From: an uncultured bacterium
Lineage (GTDB): Bacteria; CALINM01
DNA length: 10,519 bases
NCBI GenBank assembly: GCA_938045315.1
Contig: CALINM010000014.1
Location: forward strand, 1-10,519
Direction of reading: 5' to 3'
This document shows, in pieces, positions 1-6,072 of this stretch (its first letter is position 1; each line of letters begins with the position of its first letter). The position numbers and the translations under genes are program-made. The notes beneath the pieces were generated by a model. That model was not told the origin of the DNA. It made no database searches and worked only from the letters and a program-made list of their open reading frames with translations.

Positions 1-1
1 A

Positions 2-307
2 ATAAAGTACTCAAAGACGAATGGTCGGGTAGAAGTAAATACGACAATAAGTGGCAATCTCGTCTATATAAAAATTAAGGATTATGGGATAGGTATCAAG
101 GAGGAGGATTTATCAAAAATTTTTGATAAATTTTATATGATAGATGCAGGTCCAAATAGAACTACCCGTGGTACAGGAATAGGGCTTTATCTTGTAAGAG
201 AACTAATAAATCTACATTATGGAAATGTGCAAGTGGAAAGTACATATGGTAAAGGTACTACCTTTACCATAAAATTACCTCTTAGTTCTACAGAGTTCTT
301 ACATTAA
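2..307 (+). CDS. Sensor histidine kinase, C-terminal ATPase domain (5' truncated)
   Basis: The reading frame is open from the first full codon at base 2 to a TAA at 305-307, giving about 101 residues of the end of a two-component histidine kinase. The HATPase_c landmarks appear in order: the end of the N box (IKYSKTNG), a G1 box (DYGIGI, base 80 on), an F box (IFDKFY, near 117-134) and a G2 box (GTGIGLYLV). After these comes the usual closing strand (STYGKGTTFTIKLP). This domain binds ATP and phosphorylates the histidine of the dimerisation domain, which lies outside the window, so sensor type and partner regulator cannot be told. No receiver domain follows the ATPase domain. The gene converges on rluB and its last nine bases overlap the end of that gene. 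Confidence 0.9.
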   Translation: MKYSKTNGRVEVNTTISGNLVYIKIKDYGIGIKEEDLSKIFDKFYMIDAGPNRTTRGTGIGLYLVRELINLHYGNVQVESTYGKGTTFTIKLPLSSTEFLH

Positions 308-1024
308 ACCTACTAATTTCTTCAGATTTATTATTTCCCTTTCTGTTAAAAATCTGAAGCTACCAACAGGAAGTTTGCCTAATTTAATTGGTCCCATGGA
401 GATCCTTTTTAGTTTCATAACATCGTGACCTATCGCATGAAACATTCTTCTTATCTGTCTTTTTTTCCCCTCTTTAAGTATGATTCTAAACCAGCTATTT
501 TCAGTTGTCTTCTTTATAAAAGAGATTTCACATGGTGCTGTTTTTCCATCTTCTAACCAGATACCCTTTTTTAATTTTTCGATTTTTTTTTCATCGGGCA
601 AATCTTTAACCTTAACTTCGTAAACCTTTTCAATTTTGTATTTAGGATGTGTTAGTCTTAGAGATAACTCCCCGTCATTCGTTATAAGAACTAATCCTTC
701 AGAATGATAATCAAGTCTACCCACGGGCCATACACGATTTTTGATACCTTTGAGTAAATCTAAAACAGTCTGTCTCCCTTCGGGATCATTAGTAGTGCAC
801 ATAACTTTTTTAGGTTTGTTTAATATTATATAAACATTTTCAGTTTTTTTTACTTTTAGCAATTTCCCATCAATTTTAATATGATCCTTTTCAGGATCGG
901 CTTTATCTCCTAATTTAGCAGGAACGCCATTTATCGTTACTCTACCTTCTTCTATCATTTTCTCTGCTTCTCTTCTCGATGCGATACCTACATTAGCTAT
1001 TATTTTCTGTACTCTTATTTTCAT
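299..1024 (-). CDS. rluB: RluB-type 23S rRNA pseudouridine synthase
   Basis: This is an enzyme of the RsuA/RluB/RluE/RluF family, which isomerises a uridine in rRNA to pseudouridine. It has 241 residues. An N-terminal S4 RNA-binding domain (about residues 2-60, RVQKIIANVGIASRREAEKMI) is followed by the catalytic domain with the GRLD motif at 102-105 (catalytic Asp105 by family rule), then SEGLVLITNDGEL and, near the C-terminus, EGKKRQIRRMF. The last motif resembles RluB more than RsuA, which points to the 23S peptidyl-transferase region (position 2605 in E. coli), though substrate choice within the family is not certain from sequence. A TTG start 12 bases upstream (1036) is possible, but the ATG at 1024 has GGAG six bases before it. 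The gene overlaps the end of scpB by 32 bases and is last in the minus-strand operon. Confidence 0.9.
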   Translation of the reverse strand: MKIRVQKIIANVGIASRREAEKMIEEGRVTINGVPAKLGDKADPEKDHIKIDGKLLKVKKTENVYIILNKPKKVMCTTNDPEGRQTVLDLLKGIKNRVWPVGRLDYHSEGLVLITNDGELSLRLTHPKYKIEKVYEVKVKDLPDEKKIEKLKKGIWLEDGKTAPCEISFIKKTTENSWFRIILKEGKKRQIRRMFHAIGHDVMKLKRISMGPIKLGKLPVGSFRFLTEREIINLKKLVGLM

Positions 1025-1595
1025 CTTCGTCTCCAAGTAATTTTAGTTGTGGCTCTTTGATTATTTCTTTTATTTCTCTAATGTTTGGTAATTCACTCAA
1101 GTCTTTGAGACCAAAGGCTTTTAAAAATTCTTTTGTTGTTCCATAAACGTGAGGTCTTCCAGGCACATCTTTCCTTCCCATAATTTTTATAAGTTTTTTT
1201 TCTAATAGGGATCTAATAGGGTTACTTGAATCAACCCCCCTTATATGTTCTACTTCAGCCCTTGTTATTGGTTGTTTGTATGCAATAATAGCTAATGTTT
1301 CCATGGCTGATTTTGATAGATCGGATTCTTTTCCCATAACAATTTTTCTAATGAAAGGGGCATAGGGGATCTTTGTTCTAAAGAAGTATCCGCCGTCAAC
1401 TTCTTTTATCTCAATCCCGCGCATATCATTGTAATTGTATTCTTGCATTAGTATCTTAATTATTTCTTCTACATCCTCTTTTTTAATTTCTAAAATATTT
1501 GCAATTTTTTCAATAGTTATGGGATTTTCTGAAGAAAATATCATCGCTTCTATTATTGGGAGAGCGCCATATTTTTCTTTTAGTAAGGAATTCAT
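993..1595 (-). CDS. scpB: Segregation and condensation protein B
   Basis: ScpB is a 200-residue winged-helix protein that dimerises and binds the ScpA kleisin, bridging the Smc heads in the bacterial condensin that organises and segregates the chromosome. The sequence shows two winged-helix units: the first around residues 11-75 (ALPIIEAMIFSSENPITIEKIANIL), the second around 95-160, with the family signature ETLAIIAYKQPITRAEVEHIRG at 99-120 and GRPHVYGTTKEFLKAFGL near 147-163. The tail (LLGDEDENKSTENNS) is acidic and looks disordered. The ATG start overlaps the scpA stop as ATGA, and only a weak AGGA precedes it, so translation is probably coupled to scpA. No smc gene is in the window. Confidence 0.95.
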   Translation of the reverse strand: MNSLLKEKYGALPIIEAMIFSSENPITIEKIANILEIKKEDVEEIIKILMQEYNYNDMRGIEIKEVDGGYFFRTKIPYAPFIRKIVMGKESDLSKSAMETLAIIAYKQPITRAEVEHIRGVDSSNPIRSLLEKKLIKIMGRKDVPGRPHVYGTTKEFLKAFGLKDLSELPNIREIKEIIKEPQLKLLGDEDENKSTENNS

Positions 1596-2320
1596 TCCTG
1601 GTCAACCCTTAATTGGATATCTATATCTTGAAATAATTTTGATTGCGTAAGAGTAATCATTCGTATCTTTGCAAGTTCAAGTACGGCTAAGAAAAAAACT
1701 ATTAATTCTATTTTAGACTTTAGCTGGTTTGCGTATTCGACAAAAGAAAGCTTTTTTCTTTCTTTTAATGCTTCTAAAACATTGTTAATCATTTCACGAA
1801 TAGTAATTTTTTCTAATTCCACTTCCAGAGAAATACTGTCAGGCATTTTTTCGATAAGGGAATAAAATACCTTAACAAGTTCAAAGGAATCAAATTCTTT
1901 TTCTGCAAAATCAATAGTGAATTCTGTATAACCCCTGGGGAAAAAATCTCTGTATATAATTTCTTGTTTTTCAATAAGTTGAACTAATTCCTTTATTTTC
2001 TGATATTCGAGCAATCTCTGCACAAGCGGTAATCTTGGATCTTGTATATCAGTTATTTCATCGCTTTGAATTTCTTCATCAATTGCAATTTTTTTTGGTA
2101 ATAACATCTTTGATTTTATATATATTAAAGTTGCTGCCATTATAAGAAATTCGCTCGCCACATAGATATTTAACTTTTTCATATTTTCAATATACTCCAG
2201 ATATTGAGCAGTTATTTCGGCTATAGGAATATTATAAATATCAATTTTTTCTTTTTTTATGAGATGTAATAATAAATCCAGAGGGCCTTCAAATTGTTCT
2301 AATTTTACAGATATACTCAT
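1592..2320 (-). CDS. scpA: Segregation and condensation protein A (kleisin)
   Basis: ScpA is the kleisin subunit of the Smc-ScpAB condensin. It links the two Smc heads and recruits ScpB. It is 242 residues, a normal length. The N-terminal Smc-neck-binding region has the family signature VKLEQFEGPLDLLLHLIKK (from residue 5) followed by IDIYNIPIAEITAQYL. The C-terminal winged helix that contacts the other Smc head is seen in the last 45 residues (IVFFLAVLELAKIRMITLTQ, then DIDIQL). The middle, about 85-190, is less conserved and is where ScpB binds. The ATG start overlaps the trpS stop as ATGA and there is no clear SD site, so coupled translation with trpS is likely. Confidence 0.95.
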   Translation of the reverse strand: MSISVKLEQFEGPLDLLLHLIKKEKIDIYNIPIAEITAQYLEYIENMKKLNIYVASEFLIMAATLIYIKSKMLLPKKIAIDEEIQSDEITDIQDPRLPLVQRLLEYQKIKELVQLIEKQEIIYRDFFPRGYTEFTIDFAEKEFDSFELVKVFYSLIEKMPDSISLEVELEKITIREMINNVLEALKERKKLSFVEYANQLKSKIELIVFFLAVLELAKIRMITLTQSKLFQDIDIQLRVDQE

Positions 2321-3297
2321 ATACCAATTGTTTCACGCACTTCTTCCATTGTTTTCTGAGCAAATTCTCTTGCCTTTTCATTACCTTCATCAATTATTTC
2401 GTTTAGTTTATCAATGTTTTCTTCATAAAATTTGCGCTTCTCCCAATAGGAGTTTATTTCGTTTTTCATTTTTTCAAGAAGTCTCCTTTTACATTCAATA
2501 CATCCAGATAATGCTTCCTTACAACTTTTTATTATTTCTTCTCTTTCCTCATCGTCGGTGTAGACTTTATGAAATAAGAATAGGGGACACAAATCAGGGT
2601 CTCCAGGGTCAGTTTTCTTAATCCTATGGGGATCGGTCATCATTGTGAGTATCTTTTTCTCCACGACCTCGGGCTTGTCCGATAAATAAATGGCATTGTT
2701 ATAACTCTTGCTCATCTTTCTACCATCTACGCCGAGTAATTTTGGTGTATCAGTTAAAAGTGGTTCAGGCTCAGGAAAGAGTTTTGTTTTAAATATGAAG
2801 TTAAATCTCCTTGCAATCTCTCTTGTTAACTCCACATGTGGCACCTGGTCTATCCCAACAGGTACATAAGAGGCTTTATATATCAGTATATCTGCAGCTT
2901 GAAGTACGGGATAACCTAAAAAACCGTAAGTACTTAAATCTTTGTTTTTTAATTCTTGAAGTTGTTCTTTGTAAGTAGGGTTTCTCTCTAACCAGGAAAG
3001 GGGTGTTATCATTGAGAAGATTAGATGAAGTTCTGCATGTTCTTTTATATCCGATTGTATGAAAATAATTGATTTTTTTGGATCAATTCCCACGGAGAGC
3101 CAATCGATAAACATCTCTTTTGTATCGTTTTTGATGTTTGAAGTATTTTCATATTCGCTTGTAAGTGCATGCCAGTCGGCGGCAAAGAAAAAACATTTAT
3201 ATTCTTCTTGTAAACGTAACCAGTTTTTTAGAACACCGTGGAGGTGTCCAAAGTGTAGTTTTCCTGTTGGGCGCATACCACTTAAAACAGTTTTCAT
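2317..3297 (-). CDS. trpS: Tryptophanyl-tRNA synthetase, putative [4Fe-4S] type
   Basis: A class Ic aminoacyl-tRNA synthetase that charges tRNA-Trp in the cytoplasm. It is 326 residues, the usual length. The HIGH-type ATP site reads HFGH at residues 15-18 within MRPTGKLHFGHLHG, and the second signature is a perfect KMSKS at 194-198. Towards the C-terminus four cysteines, Cys237, Cys259, Cys266 and Cys269, are spaced C-x21-C-x6-C-x2-C. This closely matches the [4Fe-4S] site known in Thermotoga maritima TrpRS (C-x22-C-x6-C-x2-C) at nearly the same residue numbers, so this enzyme probably carries a cluster near its anticodon-binding region. That is inference from spacing. The start has a strong GGAGG (3304-3308) inside the end of the protease gene, and the two genes share one base (TAATG). 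Position upstream of scpA and scpB is a known genomic arrangement. Confidence 0.97.
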   Translation of the reverse strand: MKTVLSGMRPTGKLHFGHLHGVLKNWLRLQEEYKCFFFAADWHALTSEYENTSNIKNDTKEMFIDWLSVGIDPKKSIIFIQSDIKEHAELHLIFSMITPLSWLERNPTYKEQLQELKNKDLSTYGFLGYPVLQAADILIYKASYVPVGIDQVPHVELTREIARRFNFIFKTKLFPEPEPLLTDTPKLLGVDGRKMSKSYNNAIYLSDKPEVVEKKILTMMTDPHRIKKTDPGDPDLCPLFLFHKVYTDDEEREEIIKSCKEALSGCIECKRRLLEKMKNEINSYWEKRKFYEENIDKLNEIIDEGNEKAREFAQKTMEEVRETIGI

Positions 3298-3953
3298 TAG
3301 AAGCCTCCGATAAAAAACAAAAGATACTTTAATAAATTTGCCATAAAAAGCATGTATAAATCAATAATTCGAAAAAAAAGTAATACCAATATGATGAAGA
3401 ATCCATATGGTTCAATTTTTTCTATAAAATTTCTTCCCTCTTTTGGCAATATAGCTAATAATATTTTACTTCCATCAAGGGGAGGGACAGGCAACATATT
3501 AAAGGCAAAAAGCGCAAAGTTTATAAAAAAACCAGCACGTAACATCTGTTTTATTAAATTTGCATTTCCATATAAACCGAGAAGTTGTGTGTTTCTGAAA
3601 AATATATTAAACAAAAGAAAAAAAACAATGCATAAAAGAATATTTGACAATGGGCCTGCTAATGAGGATAAAGCCATATCCCTGTAAGGTTTCTTAAAAT
3701 TAAGCGGGTTAATTGGGACTGGTTTTGCCCAGGCAATCAAAAAGCTTGAATTAGTTATTATCAATATCAAAGGCAGTAAGATTGTTCCAAATAAATCGAT
3801 ATGTGCCAGAGGATTTAGAGTAAGTCGTCCAAGTATTCTGGCAGTTGGATCTCCAAGTCTATAAGCGACATATCCGTGAAAAAACTCATGGACTGTGATT
3901 GATAGCAAAACAGGTATGGCATATAATGTTATTTGCAAAACAATTTCATGCAT
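3297..3953 (-). CDS. Site-2 protease family (M50) membrane metalloprotease
   Basis: A 218-residue polytopic membrane protein of peptidase family M50, the YwhC/Rip-like small branch without a PDZ domain. The zinc-binding HExxH motif is HEFFH at residues 22-26 in the first membrane segment. It is followed by the branch-typical LGDPTARILGRLTLNPLAHID, a GPLSN segment at 100-104, and the third zinc ligand region NMLPVPPLDG at 152-161 (Asp160). All ligands are present, so it should be an active intramembrane protease, but its substrate is unknown. Further hydrophobic segments are seen near 57-75, 105-120, 140-155 and 182-215. It is the first protein gene after the tRNA-fMet gene. The chosen ATG leaves only 21 residues before HExxH, normal for this branch. 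No SD site precedes it, and a TATAAA-like box lies only 11 bases upstream. Confidence 0.92.
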   Translation of the reverse strand: MHEIVLQITLYAIPVLLSITVHEFFHGYVAYRLGDPTARILGRLTLNPLAHIDLFGTILLPLILIITNSSFLIAWAKPVPINPLNFKKPYRDMALSSLAGPLSNILLCIVFFLLFNIFFRNTQLLGLYGNANLIKQMLRAGFFINFALFAFNMLPVPPLDGSKILLAILPKEGRNFIEKIEPYGFFIILVLLFFRIIDLYMLFMANLLKYLLFFIGGF

Positions 3954-4023
3954 AGGGATATTATTTTATAGTTTTTTGATTTAAAAAGAAAGTTTATTGT
4001 TTCGCTCTGGAGATTATTAATTT
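3954..4023. other. Spacer between tRNA-fMet and the M50 protease gene
   Basis: These 70 A+T-rich bases separate the 3' end of the tRNA from the protease start. I see no hairpin with a T-run that would stop transcription after the tRNA, so read-through from the tRNA promoter into the protease-trpS-scpAB-rluB genes is plausible. On the minus strand a TATAAA (3965-3970), overlapping TAAAAT (3963-3968), lies 9 to 11 bases before the ATG, but no convincing -35 box sits 16 to 18 bases upstream. It is at most a weak extra promoter. Confidence 0.4.
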
Positions 4024-4100
4024 TGGTAGCGGGGAGAGGATTTGAACCTCTGGCCTTCGGGTTATGAGCCCGACGAGCTACCAAGCTGCTCCACCCCGCG
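4024..4100 (-). tRNA. Initiator tRNA-fMet (anticodon CAT)
   Basis: A 77-base tRNA that folds fully: 7-base acceptor arm, GAGC/GCTC D stem, 5-base anticodon stem, 5-base variable loop, 5-base T stem with TTCAAAT loop, and an encoded CCA (4024-4026). The anticodon CAT is at 4064-4066. It is the initiator and not elongator Met: the anticodon stem has three consecutive G-C pairs (TCGGG/CCCGA), which guide the tRNA to the ribosomal P site, and the first acceptor pair is unpaired, as needed for formylation. Here that mismatch is C1-T72, where E. coli has C1-A72. Most of the D and anticodon arms match E. coli fMet closely. A promoter 15 bases upstream (4115-4144) serves it. Confidence 0.97.
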
Positions 4101-4114
4101 TCTATTAGAATCTA

Positions 4115-4144
4115 ATAATACATTATTATCTAAACACATGTCAA
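4115..4144 (-). promoter_or_regulatory. Sigma-70-type promoter of the tRNA-fMet/protease-trpS-scpAB-rluB unit
   Basis: On the minus strand a perfect TTGACA (4139-4144) is followed after 18 bases by TATTAT (4115-4120), one base off the TATAAT consensus. Transcription would begin near 4108, about eight bases before the mature tRNA 5' end at 4100, which is a normal distance. It is back-to-back with the ffh promoter. Confidence 0.75.
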
Positions 4145-4152
4145 GATATTTA

Positions 4153-4181
4153 TTGACATTAAATTATCTTTTCAATAAAAT
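4153..4181 (+). promoter_or_regulatory. Sigma-70-type promoter of the ffh-rpsP-rplS operon
   Basis: A perfect TTGACA (4153-4158), a 17-base spacer and TAAAAT (4176-4181) form a near-consensus vegetative promoter. The start point should be near 4188-4190. The ffh ATG is at 4195, so the leader would be only about five to seven bases, with no room for an SD site. Confidence 0.78.
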
Positions 4182-4194
4182 TTAAAGTTACTTT

Positions 4195-5532
4195 ATGTTC
4201 GACACATTAACAGATAAATTAGGGCAGGTTTTTAAGAAATTAAGAGGACATGGTAGGATAACAGAGTCGAATATAACTGAAGCCTTAAGAGAAGTGCGTA
4301 TAGCCCTTCTCGAAGCAGATGTCCACTTAAAAGTAGTAAAGGAATTTCTCGAGAGAGTAAAGGAGAAAGCATTAGGTCAGGAAGTTTTAACAAGTGTAAC
4401 TCCCGCACAGCAGTTTATAAAAATAGTAGCAGACGAGCTTGTTAATGTTTTGGGTAGTTATACATCAGAACTTGATTTTTCAGGGAAACCGCCAGCAGTA
4501 ATAATGTTAGTAGGATTACAGGGGTCTGGTAAAACAACACAGGCAGCAAAGTTAGCTTTATTCCTGAGAAATAAAAAAAGAAAGCCCGGGTTGGTATGCC
4601 TTGATATTTACAGGCCTGCTGCATATGATCAGTTAAAAAAACTTTCTGCACAAATTTCTGTCCCCTTCTTTGAATACGAAAAACCAAAAGATCCTCTAAA
4701 TATTGCAAAAGAATCTTTGATTTTTGCTGATAAAGTTGGTGTTGATACATTAATTTTTGATACTGCTGGAAGACTTCATATAGATCAGGAATTGATGGAT
4801 GAGTTGAAGGCTTTGAGAAATAATATAAAAATCAACGAGGTTCTTCTTGTGGTTGATTCAATGATTGGGCAGGAAGCCCTGAATGTGGCGGAAAAGTTCA
4901 ACCAGGAAGTGAAGCTAACAGGTCTTATATTAACAAAGCTTGATGGAGATGCAAGAGGTGGAGCTGCCCTCTCTGCAAAATCTGTAACAGGGGTACCAAT
5001 AAAATTTATAGGAGTTGGAGAAAAATTAAATGCACTGGAAGTCTTTCATCCCCACAGGATGGCTTCGAGAATCCTTGGTATGGGTGATATAGTTTCTCTT
5101 GTTGAGAAAGCTCAGGAGGTTGTGGAAAAAGAAAAGGCAGCAGAATGGCAGCAGAAATTAAAAAAAGGCGCATTTACTTTAGAAGATTTTAGAGAACAAT
5201 TTAAGTATGTAAAAAAAATGGGATCCTTTGAAAATATCATGGGCTTTATACCTGGAATGAATAAGTTGAAAAAAGAAATTGATTGGGATAAAATAGAAAA
5301 AGATTTTAAAAGGATGAATGCTATAATAGATTCTATGACGGTTAAAGAGAGGAGAAATCCTGATATAATTAATGGTAGCAGAAAGAGAAGGATAGCTATG
5401 GGAAGTGGTACTACAGTTCAGGAAGTTAATATGCTTTTAAAAAACTTTTTTGAAGCAAAAAGAATTTTTAATCAGATTAAGAAAAAGGGAGAGAAAAATT
5501 TTTTAAGAGGCCTGGGTGGTCTTTTTAAATAA
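4195..5532 (+). CDS. ffh: Signal recognition particle protein Ffh (SRP54)
   Basis: Ffh is the GTPase of the signal recognition particle. With 4.5S RNA it binds signal sequences on nascent chains and, with FtsY, delivers ribosomes to the membrane. It has 445 residues. The N domain (1-95) carries LREVRIALLEADV. The G domain has the P loop GLQGSGKT at 107-114, DTAGR at 189-193 and the TKLDG guanine-specificity motif from 247. The M domain carries the RNA-binding signature RKRRIAMGSGTTVQEVN at 396-412. The N-terminal MFDTLTDKLGQVFKKL fits the family, so the ATG at 4195 is right even though it lacks an SD site and sits 13 bases after the -10 box. The C-terminus (RGLGGLFK) lacks the long Met/Gly-rich tail of many Ffh proteins. 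It leads the operon, 15 bases before rpsP. Confidence 0.97.
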   Translation: MFDTLTDKLGQVFKKLRGHGRITESNITEALREVRIALLEADVHLKVVKEFLERVKEKALGQEVLTSVTPAQQFIKIVADELVNVLGSYTSELDFSGKPPAVIMLVGLQGSGKTTQAAKLALFLRNKKRKPGLVCLDIYRPAAYDQLKKLSAQISVPFFEYEKPKDPLNIAKESLIFADKVGVDTLIFDTAGRLHIDQELMDELKALRNNIKINEVLLVVDSMIGQEALNVAEKFNQEVKLTGLILTKLDGDARGGAALSAKSVTGVPIKFIGVGEKLNALEVFHPHRMASRILGMGDIVSLVEKAQEVVEKEKAAEWQQKLKKGAFTLEDFREQFKYVKKMGSFENIMGFIPGMNKLKKEIDWDKIEKDFKRMNAIIDSMTVKERRNPDIINGSRKRRIAMGSGTTVQEVNMLLKNFFEAKRIFNQIKKKGEKNFLRGLGGLFK

Positions 5533-5547
5533 ATTGAGGAGGAATAA

Positions 5548-5799
5548 ATGGCAGTAAAAATCAGGTTATTTCGTGCGGGGAGTAAAAAGAAACCCTTTTA
5601 TAGGATCGTTGTCAGTGATTCGACTTCACCGAGAGATGGGAGGTTCATAGAAGTAATTGGATATTATGATCCTTCAAAAGGTATTGAAAATGCAAATTTG
5701 AAAAAAGATCTTTACGATGCGTGGGTAACAAAAGGGGCAATTCCAACAGAAACAGTTAGGAACATTGTAAAAAGTTTATCGAAATCTAAAAGTCTTTAA
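5548..5799 (+). CDS. rpsP: 30S ribosomal protein bS16
   Basis: A small-subunit protein of 83 residues that binds 16S rRNA early in 30S assembly. The N-terminus [22 protein letters not shown] and the following [22 protein letters not shown] are the family signature, and the rest of the chain ([20 protein letters not shown]) also fits. A very strong SD site, GAGGAGG at 5536-5542, lies five bases before the ATG. This contrasts with ffh, which has none, and should give high S16 output from the shared message. The neighbours form the usual ffh-rpsP-rimM-trmD-rplS operon. Confidence 0.98.
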   Translation: MAVKIRLFRAGSKKKPFYRIVVSDSTSPRDGRFIEVIGYYDPSKGIENANLKKDLYDAWVTKGAIPTETVRNIVKSLSKSKSL

Positions 5800-5835
5800 T
5801 ATAGGTGCGAAAAAAATAACTGATGGGAGGCAGAT

Positions 5836-6072
5836 ATGGGAATGAAAGAACTGATTGAGTACATTGCAAAAGCACTGGTAGATAATCCAGATGCTGTGAA
5901 AGTGGCAGAAGTTGACGGTGAGCGTACAACTGTTATTGAGCTTTCTGTTGCCAGCGAGGATCGTGGTAAAGTTATTGGTAAAGAAGGACGCACAGCTCGT
6001 GCAATGAGAACAATACTTTCGGCTGCATCAGCGAAGGCGCGTAAAAGGGCGGTTTTAGAAATAGTTGAATAA
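5836..6072 (+). CDS. khpA: KH-domain RNA-binding protein KhpA (YlqC family)
   Basis: A 78-residue protein made of a single KH domain, the family found between rpsP and rimM in many bacteria. The RNA-gripping GxxG loop is GKEG at residues 48-51 in [18 protein letters not shown]. In Firmicutes KhpA pairs with KhpB (Jag/EloR), binds many small and messenger RNAs and affects cell elongation. Its role here may differ. GGGAGG at 5825-5830 lies five bases before the first ATG and favours it over the ATG at residue 3. Its TAA overlaps the rimM ATG by one base (TAATG). The product is strongly conserved in sequence type, so the assignment to the family is firm, the cellular role less so. Confidence 0.93.
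   Translation: MGMKELIEYIAKALVDNPDAVKVAEVDGERTTVIELSVASEDRGKVIGKEGRTARAMRTILSAASAKARKRAVLEIVE

Noticed and set aside
1025-1036. TTG start four codons upstream of the chosen rluB ATG
   Set aside because: The ATG at 1024 has GGAG six bases upstream and matches the usual family N-terminus. The TTG would overlap that site and lacks an SD of its own.
2259-2621. Plus-strand open frame across the scpA-trpS junction
   Set aside because: It is a shadow of two firmly identified genes, with a low-complexity Phe/Leu-rich product.
3963-3970. A full promoter for the M50 protease gene
   Set aside because: The -10-like box is good, but no -35 match lies at the right spacing, so it is described only as part of the spacer.
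4142-4187. A regulatory stem between the two -35 boxes
   Set aside because: The similarity comes from the inverted TTGACA boxes themselves. No longer arms pair, and no operator-like symmetric site extends beyond them.
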